Counted from the stretch's first letter, positions 30,930-42,072 are shown. The stretch: DNA of 45,077 nucleotides from Termitomyces sp. T153 (GCA_018296165.2 JACKQL020000213.1:1-45077), one strand, 5' to 3'. The notes: a model not told the origin generated them from the letters alone. Program-made: numbers and translations.

Positions 30930-33397
30930 GACTTGCTACCAATTGTACAAAGCTGGCTACAAGACCCAAGCAAAGAACCTGAGGGTTTGCAGGATTGGGA
31001 TCCAGACAAGTTCAAGAGGTTTGCAAGACAGTTCTTCTTTGATCAAAAGAGGAGACTGTACAAGTGCAATCATGAGGCCAGGCATAAGCTAGTAGTCAAT
31101 ATCAATAGGCAAATGTTCATGCTTAAATCAGCCCATAATGCCTTGGAACATAGAGGGACTTATGCAACCAAAATGTTGATACAAGAATGATTTTGGTGGC
31201 CAGGAATTGATGGAGATGTGCAGTGGTATGTTGGGACTTGTCACAATTGTTAGATACATCAGAAGACAGTTGTAAACAGAGCTTCCACAGTGACCTATAC
31301 ACCCTCTATCTTCCAAACAATCCACATTGATACCATCACATGATTCCAGCTTCAAATGGCTACAAGTATATTGTCCATGGAAGGTGTCCATTGTCTTCAT
31401 GGATGGAAGGGAGGCCTCTGCACAAAGAAAACCATAAAACAATTGGTCAATAGTTGTTTGAGGATGTGATTTGTTGCTAGGGCTGCTGTCAGGTTCTGCT
31501 GACCATGGGGGCTCAGCTACACTGGGTGAGTCCTTACTAGGCAGACATGATTCCCTGCACTAACAATTGGGCACTTGGAGGTGTTCTAAGCACTGGGGAC
31601 TTGTGAGGATAGTTAGTGGGAATTGATCCGAGCAAGTCCGGGGAGGTCTGGAGGAGTAGAGGATGAGTTGCGGGAATGGGGGATGGGCTTGGCGGGGTTC
31701 AGGCATAAGTCTGTATGTGAGTATTGTGGGTGCGGAGGAGGCAGAGGCTATGCAAATGATGGGAGCGGAGCTGGAGTTCTGATGGAGGATCAATAGGAAT
31801 TGATAGAGTTTGGAGCCAAGCATGTAGCGAGGTCCAGAGTTGGTGAAGGAGTGTCAGCGGTTTGCAATCGTAATTGCAGAATTCATGAGGGCATTATGGT
31901 CAGGGGGACTTGAACACAATAGGCAGAATCAAACGAGACGAGATGGAGTCAAACGAAATGAGGCAGAGATGAGAATTGAGAATAGACTCAGGTGGAGGCA
32001 CAGAACAATAACAAAATGATAATGGAATAGAGATGAGATAAGACCAGGAGACTGAGAATAAGGAAAATGAGACATGGAACATGAAACATGAGAAGAAACA
32101 ATCAGAAACACATCAGGCAAGGTGGGTAATCTCAAGACTAGAGTATGAAGAGCTACTCTACACCTTATATACTGACTACTGAAGAGCTCCAGGAATGTCA
32201 GCTATGGTGGCAGGGCTTGGTGGAGCTTGATGGAGTTGATGGGTGTCAGTTGCGACCAGAGGGCAGGCTGCATTGATATGTTGATGGGATCAATTGTTGA
32301 TGCAGTCTGTTCTGAAGTTGTCGTGATGCTCCAGGGTAAGTTGGAGGGGCCAGGGTGTTGAGTTGATGATGTGCAACAGGGTCAGGCATGGCAGGGGAGT
32401 GGTCCCAGGGGCTCAGAAGATCCGGGGGAAGTGCCAGCAGCTGCAGGGAAGATGTCAGAGTTGGCCAGGGGGCTGTCGGAGTTAGCTGAGAATGTGTCAG
32501 AGTTAGCTGGAGTAGGCGCAGAGTGCTGAGGAAGTTTGACGGAGCATTGGGGGAGGTTCTGGGGGAACAGGGGTTTGTTGGGCAATGTATGGGGGTCCAG
32601 GGGATGGGTCATGACAGCTGCATTGCAGAGATCATCACTGACAATGCTGGACAATTCAAGAAGGTCACAGCTTGGGTAGAGAGCAAATATGAAATCAGAG
32701 GCATAGCCATCTCTTCATACAACTCTCAAGCTAATGGCAAAATTAAAAGACCACATTGGGATGTCAGGCAAGCTTGATTCAAAGCTTGTGAGGAGTGCAC
32801 TAAATGGTTCTGGTTCTTCTTCCATGTAATGTGGAGTGATTGCCTTACTATCTAGCAGAGATTTGGATGTTCACCATACTTCATGGTCACTGGGATTCAT
32901 CCAACTCTACCCTTAGACTTAGTAGAGGCTACCTGGTTAATAGAATTACCACAAGGGCCATTGTCTACAGAAGAGTTGATTGGTTATCATGCTAGAGCTC
33001 TAGCCAAGCATCACCAACATGTAGAAGAGATGAGAGAGAGAGAGTTGGGAAGTACAAACTCCAATAGGCCTTGAAGTTTGCAGAAGAGCATAAGAGCTCT
33101 ATCAAAGACTTCAATTTCAAACCCTTGGACTTGGTCTTGGTCAAAAATATGATTACAGAAAGTTCACACAGTGCTAATATGCTTCCACACTTCCATGGTC
33201 CAATGATAGTAATTACTAAGACCAGAGATGGTAATTACATTGTGGCAGAACTGGATGGATTGGTTTGGCAGACTAGGGTGGCAGCTTTTAGAGTAATCCC
33301 TTACAGAGCTAGAAGACAATTGGAGCTATCCCAAAGCCTAGAGCAGTGGGTAGATATCACTCCAGAAAAATTAAAAGAGTTAAGGGAAGAACTATAA
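30930..33397 (+). pseudogene. Ty3/Gypsy integrase, split by a solo LTR
   Basis: The N-terminal zinc-binding HHCC motif is visible: SAHNALEHRG (31129-31158) and CHNC (about 31240-31252). The core begins near 31320 and is interrupted at 31486 after FVARAA. It resumes at 32622 with EIITDNAGQF (catalytic Asp), SSYNSQANGKIKRPH (about 32714-32758, where the catalytic Glu is usually found after NG; here Lys) and a C-terminal part to 33397 with LDLVLVKN and GDGNY/GNYIVAELDG-type sequence. Several TGA/TAG stops occur. In a live element it would join cDNA to the target. Confidence 0.78.
31487..32616 (-). mobile_element. Solo LTR of family LTR-A, TSD GCTGC
   Basis: This 1130 bp LTR on the minus strand runs from TGTCATGACCC (32616) to TGACA (31487). 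Perfect GCTGC duplications lie at 31482-31486 and 32617-32621. It has three minisatellite-like units near 32440-32520 and the AGTCTTGAGATT start element near 32133. It has some CpG, so it looks intermediate in age between the old solo LTRs and the two long copies. Confidence 0.9.
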
Positions 33398-35491
33398 AAG
33401 CCTGCTGGAAATGCTGTATCAGATCTGTCATTTGGATCTATAAAGCTTCATGAGCCTCTAGACTATGACATGAATGGGTCAGACAATAGCCCCAAAGGTT
33501 GATGAAAAATTAAGATTTTTACTTAACAAAACCAAAATAAGTGGATGGCTTAGTTTGGTCACACATTTTCAGGGTTAATGGCATTAAATTGGGGGTTATG
33601 AAATAAGAGATATGTAAGGAATTTTTTTATGAGTGGGGTTGGTTCAAAATACAGCTATGCTATTTTAGGCAGAGGCAACACCAATGCTTACAATGCAGAG
33701 GTCTTTTGTATGGGAGACATGGGGGAATGGGAAATTTTCAGAGAAGGAGCTGTGATTTTGACATTGAAATTAGAATCAACAACCTGAGGCCCTAAGTTAA
33801 TAAAGACAAGTCAGACAAAGTCAATAAAGGGTAATACTTTGGGTGAGACTTGAAGGTTGTTAAGTAAATCTCCAGTCTGCTCAATGTCAGAGGGACCCAG
33901 AGTTTTGTCAAGGCAAACAAGGCAAGCCAAAATAAGTTTGTAGGTTTGAAGAGCAATGTTGAGCAAGTAGAGTTGTTGCTGCACAGCAAGGTGAACAGCA
34001 TCACAATGTTGTTAAAGATCAGCACATGGAAGAAGGGTGCCATCATTGGCAAGCTAAATGGTTTTGAGGGTGGTGTCAACCTGGCTGAGGAGTGAGAGCA
34101 CAGCCTCACTTCTAGGTTTGAGGTTGGCTAGAAAATGAGCAAGGTCAGAGAAGTGAGGAAACAAAAAAGAGATGGACTGTAAGCTAGGAAGACTTTAACT
34201 TTTTTTGGCTTGGGTTTGCCATCAGGTTCAATCTGGGGACAAAAGAGATGAAGGGTGAGCATGTCAAAACAATGGGTGAGGAGATCAAGCTTAAAAGCTG
34301 TGCCTCACATTAGCCTTGCATTTGCCAAAATAGGCAACAGACAGACCTAGCATCTCAATGTCCTAGTCCTTGACATGATGCTTCTGAGGGCAGGCATGGG
34401 AAGAGCACAATGAGAGAGGGGAAAAAGACAAACCTTTTCAGCCTCACATTTATGTTGGACCTTGCAATGGTTCTTCTCAATTTGGGTGATGGCATTGGCA
34501 AAAGTCAAAAAGGACTGCACATCAGCAGAATTGCTAGCAGCACTGCAGTTGAGTGTGAGAAGTATGGTGGAGAGGATGTTGAACAGACCCTTTTGCTTGG
34601 CAATGCACAGAAAGCCAGCCTGATCAGCAAAGTGCTGTGGAAAAGATGGAAAAGAAGAAGGAGTTAAAAAAGGGTTGAAAGAGGAAGGAGGGAACTCATG
34701 AGTTGGATTGTGCCTAGATATCAGGCACAATCAGCCCCAGAAACAGAAAGGGCACTTGCAACTCCACAGATGCTGATGATAGCCTGTGCAAATGTGGGGA
34801 ATTGGAGGATAGCCAAAATGACTTGATTGGTGTCACTCTTGACCAAGCATTTAAGTAAGCCAAGATTGTCAGGAAAACTCTGAGTGGGGCTAGGGTGAGT
34901 GGACAAAGGGGTGCAAGGAAGCCTGGCAGCAAGGTCAGTGGGTCCTGCAAGGGGCAGTTAGAGCAGAAAGGTTCAATGCCATGACTCAAGAGAGGGAGAA
35001 GGTTTTTTCAAGCATGTCTTTATAGGATAATGGGTGTGATTGAGGGCAACAAAAGGAAAATTATTTTTCTGGAAAGAAAAGAAAATTGACTTTTGTCAAA
35101 ATTTTAGGGGTAATCATGCATGGACATCATTTGAGGACATGTAGACCTGACTGGGGGCAGCCAGTACAATGGTGCAGAGGAAGTGATATGCCTGTCTTGT
35201 ACTTTGAGACAGGACAAAATACTAGAAGTACCAAGGCCTAGATACTCAAAAAGCTGAAAACTGTAAGCTTTGAAAAACATGAAAAACTGTAGGCATAGGG
35301 CACATACCTGATAGAGAAAGCCAATGACCCAAACATGCACCACAACAATGCCAGCAGAAACAGTAGCTCTGACATTGAGAATCAAGCCCAATCATGCATT
35401 GATGGCCAATCAATGGCTGTACTTGGTGCCCCAGCTAGAAATCTAACCAATGCTGAGGACAGCCATAGGCACCTATTGCAAGGATACTGCC
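33398..35491. other. Unrecognised minus-strand ORF traces; no known gene
   Basis: This 2.1 kb stretch is nearly CpG-free. Minus-strand open pieces at 34989-34714, 34730-34347 and 34109-33792 overlap in a way that suggests one decayed reading (one contains LQHFADQAGFLC-like and CSAASNSADVQSF segments). I do not recognise a family. AT-rich flanks (33500-33660, 35020-35100) hold no TIR or LTR that I could pair. It forms the left flank of the hAT insertion. Confidence 0.4.
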
Positions 35492-35932
35492 TAGTGTAGG
35501 GTTGAAAATGTTTTTGCCAGTGTAAAAAATGTGCAGTCAAGACCCCCCTTCTTGTAAGATATTTTTCACATGTGAAAAAGTATGAAAAATTCTATTACAT
35601 CATTGATTTTTTGGCACTATTACACAACAAGATTCTTACTTGTTGCTTCCTTCCATGGTGTCCCAGCCATGCCTACATCTCAGGCAACATAATCATCCAT
35701 ATTCCAATCACCTGGACTTCCTGCTAGACCTCCAGAACTCATTGATTTTGCAGTAAGGGTACCAACTTGGATCAATACAGTAGTGTCCCCTCCAAGGCAA
35801 GTGATGAGAGCAGCAAGTGATGGGCTGTTGAGTTTGACCAGGTCTGCATTTATCCACCTATTGTTGCATCTTACAACATGTTCTTCATCAGGATCTGCTG
35901 CATCCACATGCTCAATTTCACCAAGATCATAT

Positions 35933-37262
35933 TGTCAGGTTCCGCTGACCTCAGGGGCTCAGCTGCACTGGGCGAGTCCTTACTAGGCGGGCGTGATCCC
36001 CTTGCACTGGCAACCGAACACTTGAAAGCGTTCTGGGCACTGATGGCTTGTGTGGATAGTCGGTGGGATGTGATCTGGACAGATCCAGGGAGGTCCGGAG
36101 AAGTCGGATTGCAAGGAAATGGGACGGTCTTGGCGGGGTTCAGGCAGAAGACCATATGGGAGATTTGCGGAAGCAAAGGAGTAGGCGGCTGTGTGATCAA
36201 TGGGAGCGGAGCTGGGGTTTGATGGGAGATCAATTGGAGTTGATGGAGTCTGGGACCAAGCGAAGAGCAAGGTTCGGACCTGGTGAAAGAGTGTCGGGGT
36301 TCGTAATCGTAACCGCGGAGTCTGTGAGGTCATTAGGGTTGATGAAGACTTGGGCACAACAGCCGGACGGAGTCACCAAGACAGCGTCAGATGAAATAGA
36401 ATGGAGTTGATATGGAACAAGAGTAGATTCGAGTGGAGATACAAAACAATAACGAGAACAATAACGAAATGGAGACAAGACAAGACCAGGAGACTGAGAT
36501 AAGACCGGGAGACTGAGAGTAAGGAAAACAAGACACAAAACACAAAACACAAAAGGGAAACAATCAGACCATAGGTAACGTTAAGCAATATCAAGACTAG
36601 AGTACAAAGAGCTACTCGACGACTTATATACTGACTACCGGAGAACTTCGGGGTACGTTGGCTGCAGCGGTGGGGCTTGGCGGAGCTCAACGGAGTGGGC
36701 GGGTGTTGGTTGCAATCGAGGATTGGGCCACACTGATACGTTGATGGGATCATTTGGGAATGCGGGTTGCCCCAAGGTTGTCGTGATACTCCGGAATGGG
36801 TCAGAGGAACCAGGGTGTTGAGTTGATGATGGGTGGCGAAGATCAGGAACAGCGGGGGTGGTTCTTGGGGTTCAGAAGATCCAGGGTAAGTGTCAGTGCC
36901 TGTGGGGAAGGCGTCGAAGTTGGCCAGGGGGCCATCGGAGTTAGCCGGGGAGGTGTCGGAGTTAGCCAGGGAGGCATCGGAGTTAGCCGGGGAGGCATCG
37001 GAGTTAGCCGGGGAGGCATCGGAGTTAGCCAGGGAGGCATTGGAGTTAGCTGGGGAGGCACCGGAGTTAGCCAGGGAGGCGTCGGAGTTAGCCAGGGAGG
37101 CGTCGGAGTTAGCCGGGGAGGCGTTGGAGTTAGCCGTGGTTGCATTGGGGCTAACCAAAATAGGTGTGGGGCATGGGTGGCAGTTTGGTGGAGCGTCGGG
37201 GGTTTTGGGGAATCAGGGGTTTGCTGGACGATGTGCGGGGGTCCAGGGGATGGGTTGTGACA
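35933..37262 (-). repeat. 3' LTR of LTR-A copy 2 (1330 bp, 11 minisatellite units)
   Basis: U3 contains about eleven 21 bp units (36925-37150, encoding a heptad like ANSDASP on the minus strand), against about eight in the 5' LTR. An ORF of 261 codons (37158-36373, minus) spans the minisatellite, the TATA region and beyond; since it starts upstream of the promoter, it is probably incidental. Confidence 0.88.
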
Positions 37263-37275
37263 TCACCCCCCCTTC
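37263..37275 (-). promoter_or_regulatory. Polypurine tract of LTR-A copy 2
   Basis: On the minus strand GAAGGGGGGGTGA immediately precedes the 3' LTR, identical to copy 1. On the plus strand this marks the region upstream of the antisense gene's first exon, so the gene's own promoter would lie in about 37263-37474 or in the LTR. Confidence 0.72.
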
Positions 37276-37474
37276 AGCGTTGAGACCCTTTGAGATGTGG
37301 GGAGCAGGATGGGGATCGGCAGGGCATGGGAGTCGAAGCTGAGCAATATTGATCAATCCGCAGCAAGTGATAGCGGCGTGGGAGATGAAGTCAAAGCGCA
37401 GCCGCTGCTTCATCAGGGTTCTCCTCAATCAATTAAAAGCCTTGGACGTACCCCGGAATTTCCCAAATTTTGTC

Positions 37475-38605
37475 ATGTCTTCCCCCAGCATTCCAGTAGT
37501 CTCTCCCACTGATTTGGACAAGGTGGTGGTGTACGACAGTGGGGGGGAGGAGTTTGAGCATCAGCGCCGTGCTAGTGTCAGGGACCGGAGTCGTAAGTGG
37601 TGTCAACTTGTCTTTTCGGGATGATTAACGGGGCTTTTGTAGAGTCGGCTGTGGTGGTGGTGGTGGATTTTCCAGAGGTCCCAAAGCGGACCAAGTTTCG
37701 TCCCGCGTTGCCAAAGGGAAAGGGGGCGTCCTCGGCAGTGATTTGTGGGAAGCGTCGAGCCTCCCCGCCCTCAGGGGCAGGACCCAGCAAGAGGCTGCGT
37801 GGGCGCGAGTCATTGGCGGGGCCTCTGGAGTCTCTCCTCTTTTCTCCTACCCTGGGCGTCCCCCCGGAACGGTCGTCAAGTCCTCCCACGCCTATTCCTT
37901 CAATCACAGAGGTCTTCCTTCGCAAGCAGATGGAGGCTTTGACGACATCATTGGCAGTATGGGAGGGCGAGCTCCGACAGGCAAGGAAGGACCGTGACGT
38001 GGTGCGGACAGAGAAAAAGGCGATGGAGTGGGAAAGGAACACCTCGGTGCACGTGGCAACAGAGCGAGCATTAGAGGTTCAGGGCTTGCAGGAGCGTCTG
38101 ACGCAGATGGAGGGGCAGTCTGCGGGGGAAGCGGAGGGGCAGGGACGAGCTCCGGAGGGGGATGCGTTGTGGGCGGAGTTGGAGGCAGCAAGGCGGAGGG
38201 AGTACTGGTTGGCCAACGAGGCTGCTTCGGGGCATGCGGGAATCCTCTGTGAGTTGTCTCCCATTCCTCCATTCGTTACTGACGGTTCATTTTCTGGGTT
38301 TAGGCTGGGTGCGGGAGCATTGGGTCCTCTTGGACGGTGCCTCCGCGGTGTTTGCGTCGATTCAGGATGGGTTGATGCAGGGGTCCGCGGTTCAGCCTCC
38401 GGAGTTGCAGCAGGGGATGGCATGATTGGAGAGGTTGTTGGTGGGGCATCAGCGATGCAATGCGGTGGCCCTGGGGTCATGGTGGGAGGTGGTGGCTGAT
38501 GTGGGGGAGGCGTTGCCGGGGTTGGCGGAGGTCTTAGCAGTGGTGCAGGCCCAGATGGAAGTCAACCTGGGGGTAGGGTTGCCAGGGGGTCTGGGGAGGG
38601 AGTGA
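37475..38605 (+). pseudogene. Antisense three-exon gene carried by LTR-A copy 2 (one premature stop)
   Basis: It is opposite to the LTRs. Exon 1 is 37475-37592 (MSSPSIPVVSPTDLDKVVVY...), intron 1 is 37593-37642 (GTAAGT...TTGTAG, 50 bp, branch-like ATTAAC), exon 2 is 37643-38248, intron 2 is 38249-38303 (GTGAGT...TTTAG, 55 bp, branch TACTGAC) and exon 3 is 38304-38605. Exon lengths 118, 606 and 302 sum to 1026, exactly 342 codons including the stop. One in-frame TGA (38423-38425) stands where copy 1 has CAA. Features: a basic patch GKRRASPPSGAGPSKRLRGR (NLS-like), Ser/Pro-rich stretch, then a long Glu/Arg/Ala helix (from ITEVFLRKQMEALTTSLAV on) likely to be coiled coil, and REHWVLLDGASAVFASIQDG in exon 3. 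Function unknown. Confidence 0.8.
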
Positions 38606-40791
38606 GATGGGTGCGGGCCTCATTTCTTGTTGCTCTCGGACTTGCTGCCTCCCTTGCCTGTTATATATATATAATTTTTTGTATGCAAACATGTCCTTTT
38701 CTTGGTCCCTGGGCATGTGAAGTGAGGTTTTAGTTTGTATGAGGGCAAAGTAAGCAAAACATGCAGGGGTGTGAGAGGGAGTTGAATCCCTAGTGAATCC
38801 AGAGGCGGGGGCTATGCCCGCTAGTGCCATCTGTGCTGGCTAGTCCCGGGGTTTGTCGGGACGGGGTGGGGCATCGCAGGGAGGGCTCCTGAGGTTTGTC
38901 GGGGGTGGTGGGAGTTCTCTGGTGGAGTTCTGTGGCATTTTGGGGTGTTGTATTGAGTTCAATTCTCAGAATTTCCGACCAGGGGTGTAGGGGTTTTCTT
39001 TGGTCTGTAGTGGGGACATGCGCTGTGTTAGTATCGGAGGGCAGACCTTTGAATCTTTCACAGGTGTCCAGCAGGTTCAGGGCTTTGGTCTTCTTGGCAG
39101 TGCAGTTGGCGGGGGGGACGGAGGTCTTCCCATGATCTGGCCCTTATGCCGGCACTGGTGGCGAAGGCAGCGGGGCCTTCTTCATTGGTGGGGGTTGGTG
39201 GGGCGAGGTTTGTCCTTGCGGCATAGTTGGTCTGGGTCAAGGTCGTGTTCTGGAGCATTGCGTCTGTGGGCGGGCATGTTTTGAGTGGTGCTTTGGTGTG
39301 CTCCAATGATGTGGTCCCTGTTTGATGGACATATTCCAGCATAGGGGCAGGATTTGGGGCGGGTGGTGATTTATGTTGCGGAGTTGGGGCTACCAGGGCA
39401 TTGTTGTTGGCGCCGTAAGTCCTCTTGATCAAATGTTGTAGTCGGAGTGGAGGCCCTGGAGTCGTGTTGCCAGGGTCCAGAGCTGTGTCGAGGGTCTGGG
39501 TCGGGCAGTTTTGGGCTGGCGCGGGGTTGTTTGGGTCAAGCCAGGTGGGGGAGCCTTTAGGATATCGGAGCGTGTGCCCTTGGGTCATCAGGTCGCTTAA
39601 CGGCTGATCGACGTTTTCTGGATGATGGTGGGGCTTCTCCTCCCTTATATGAACATGTCAGCAAATTTAGAGTACTTAGGGGAACTACTTCGTATAGGGT
39701 CCTTTTTCCTATAGTTAGTTCGGGGTGGCTCCTATGCTGGGGATTCCTTCGTGGGAGGTGGTGGAGTCTGGGGTGGAGTTTAGGTTTGGGGTGGCATGCG
39801 GGGGGTTTGGCGTCAAGGGTCCTCATTGTCAGGGGTTCCGGATTGTGTGGGGAAGGTGGTGAAATAGTGGTGTGGTCCAGGAGTTGTCCCTTGTCGAGAG
39901 TGGGGTGCCGGTTCTCCTCGTTAACTTTGGGGCTGTGCTTTAGGTGGCGGGTGGAGGGTGGTAGATTCTTTTCCTGGTCTAGAGCTCGGGGATGTCTTGG
40001 TCTTGTTCTGGGGTTGTCGGGGTCGGGTCGGAGGTGTGGGCCCCTTTATTTGTTGGGCAGAGGTGACGGCCGACGAGATCCGGAAGCAGGTTCTGGGGTT
40101 GGAGCGTAGCCTAGGTCTGGGGTTCTTGTTCTGTTGGGGTTGTTGGGTCGAGCTTGATTTCGGTGGTTTTGGGGCTAGTTGTTGGAGGGTTAGTTCCGGG
40201 GGGTCGGGTGAGGGTCATAGTAGGGTTTGGTGATGTTGTCGGTGTTAGTCGCATTCGTCAGTCTGCAGGGTTGCTAGTGGGTCGGTGGATCCACAGGCGG
40301 GCTTTGGGGAAGCGCATTCTCAGTGGTCTCATCGTGGCTGGCGATCCTTCATGCAATGGGTGACTGTTTTGCGGCGGGTTGGCGTTATTGTTTGTCAGAG
40401 GGTTGGCGCGGTGCTGGAGACATTGTTGCTCATTTGGTTGGATGGTCGCCAGGTTTTAGAATGCTGTTCTTTGGGTGATGTTGGGGTCAACTTTGTGTGA
40501 GGGAACGGAGTTGGCGGAGAGGGTAAGGGTGGGGTGGGGGATGATTTGATGGTTTGCGCGAGGGGTTGGGGGTTGGGTGTGAGTTGGGGAGGGTGTCCGT
40601 GGGGGAGCCATTGTATGATGTAACCGGAGCGGAGGGGACGTTTGGTGTCGGATCCGACTCAATGTGCCTCGGCAAATTGGGCAGGGCCATATGAATCATA
40701 AGGGTTTCCAGGCATGGGTAGACCATAGACATCGGAGTTATTTGATTGTGTGTGCGGAGATAATGCGGGCATCACAGATGGGGTAAGGTAG
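38606..40791. other. Interior of LTR-A copy 2 with no recognised gene
   Basis: This G-rich (plus strand) region is homologous to 9663-12815 in inverted orientation but lacks about 0.9 kb (copy 1 11234-12129; junction near 39296-39305). It begins with the 3' flank of the antisense gene, including a TATATATATA run at 38662-38672. ORFs on both strands match no known domain. A GTCCCGGGG...GGGAC inverted repeat near 38842-38862 is a possible hairpin. Confidence 0.5.
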
Positions 40792-40803
40792 AGTCTTGAT
40801 ATT
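40792..40803 (-). promoter_or_regulatory. Candidate self-priming primer-binding site of copy 2
   Basis: AATATCAAGACT on the minus strand is one base from the LTR end (40805). It is perfectly complementary to LTR bases 41470-41459. Sequence and spacing are identical to copy 1. Confidence 0.65.
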
Positions 40804-40804
40804 A

Positions 40805-42072
40805 TGTCAGGTTCCGCTGACCTTGGGGGCTCAGCTGCACTGGGCGAGTCCTTACTAGGCAGGCGTGATCCCCTTGCACTGGCAACTGAACACTTGAAAG
40901 CATTCTGGGCACTGATGGCTTGTGTGGATAGTCGGTGGGATGTGATCCAGACAGATCCAGGGAGGTCCGGAGAAGTCGGATTGCAAGGAAACGGGATGGT
41001 CTTGGCAGGGTTCAGGCAGAAGACCATATGGGAGATTTGCAGAAGCGAAGGAGTAGGCGTCTGTGTGATCAATGGGAGCGGAGCTGGGGTTTGATGGGAG
41101 ATCAATTGGAGTTGATAGAGTCTGGGACCAAGCGAAGAGCAAGGTTCGGACCTGGTGAAAGAGTGTCGGGGTTCGTAATTGTAACCGCGGAGTCTGTGAG
41201 GTCGTTAGGGTTGATGAAGACTTGGGCACAACAGCCGGACGGAGTCACCAAGACAGCGTCAGATGAAATAGAACGGAGTCGATATGGAACAAGAGTAGAT
41301 TCGAGTGGAGATACGAAACGATAACAAGAACAATAATGAAATGGAGACAAGACAAGACCAGGAGACTGAGATAAGACCGGGAGACTGAGAGTAAGGAAAA
41401 CAAGACACAAAACACAAAACACAAAAGGGAAACAATCAGACCATAGGTAACGTTAAGCAATATCAAGACTAGAGTACAAAGAGCTACTCGACGACTTATA
41501 TACTGACTACCGGAGAACTTCGGGGTACGTCAGCTGCAGCAGCGGGGCTTGGCGGAGCTCAACAGAGTGGGTGGGTGTCAGTTGCAATCAAGGATTGGGC
41601 TATGCTGATACATTGATGGGATCATTTGAGAATGCGGGTTGCCCTGAGGTTGTCGTGATACTCCGGAATGGGTCAGAGGAACCAGGGTGTTGAGTTGATG
41701 ATGGGTGGCAAAGATCAGGAACAGCGGGGGTGGTTCTTGGAGTTCGGAAGATCCAGGGTAAGTGTCAGTGCCTGTGGGGAAGGCATCGAAGTTGGCCAGG
41801 GGGCCATCGGAGTTAGCCGGGGAGGTGTCGGAGTTAGCTGGGGAGGTGTCGGAGTTAGCCAGGGAGGCGTCGGAGTTAGCCGTGGAGGCGTTGGAGTTAG
41901 CCGGGGAGGCGTCAGAGTTAGCCGGGGAGGCGTCAGAGTTAGCTGTGGTTGCGTCGGGGCTAACCAAAATAGGCGCGGGGCATGGGCAGCAGTTTGGCGG
42001 AGCGTCGGGGGTTTTTGGGGAATCGGGGGGTTGCTGGACAATGTGCGGGGGTCCAGGGGATGGGTTGTGACA
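40805..42072 (-). repeat. 5' LTR of LTR-A copy 2 (1268 bp, 8 minisatellite units)
   Basis: On the minus strand it has TGTCA at 42072, about eight 21 bp units (41800-41955), a TATATAAG box (41502-41495), the AGTCTTGATATT start element (41470-41459) and TGACA at 40805. The element order is the same as in copy 1. Confidence 0.9.
41459..41502 (-). promoter_or_regulatory. LTR-A promoter of copy 2
   Basis: TATATAAG lies about 30 bp before AGTCTTGATATT on the minus strand, the same arrangement as at 8915-8958. The putative RNA 5' end is near 41470. Confidence 0.62.

Larger units (their letters stand above)
30001..33400 (+). mobile_element. Second Ty3/Gypsy pol (3' half), interrupted by a solo LTR
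   Basis: The reading begins abruptly at the chromovirus LTR with AAPINKLAQ...FVWGEEQQSA, the end of a Gypsy RT and start of RNase H. It continues through RNase H (30078-30540), a linker (30541-30930) and integrase (30930-31486, resuming 32617-33397). It differs from the chromovirus copy in sequence. The 5' half is not found left of the chromovirus in this window, so it was lost or lies elsewhere. Confidence 0.75.
35933..42072 (-). mobile_element. LTR-A retrotransposon, complete copy 2, TSD CATAT
   Basis: This 6140 bp element on the minus strand has a 5' LTR at 42072-40805, a candidate primer-binding site at 40803-40792, an interior at 40804-37263, a polypurine tract at 37275-37263 and a 3' LTR at 37262-35933. 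LTR ends are TGTCA...TGACA. CATAT flanks it at 35928-35932 and 42073-42077. It is CpG-rich, and the LTRs are very similar apart from minisatellite number, so it is fairly young. No gag or pol was found. Its only supported gene is antisense (37475-38605). It sits in the hAT transposase. Confidence 0.92.

Noticed and set aside
36925..37150. CRISPR-like array of regular short repeats
   Set aside because: The 21 bp units are tandem with no spacers and lie inside an LTR; they are a minisatellite in a eukaryotic retrotransposon.
36796..37260. Plus-strand ORFs rich in VGVSRGG and related heptads, and minus-strand PRLTPMPP repeats
   Set aside because: They are other-frame readings of the 21 bp minisatellite and appear in every frame because 21 is divisible by three.
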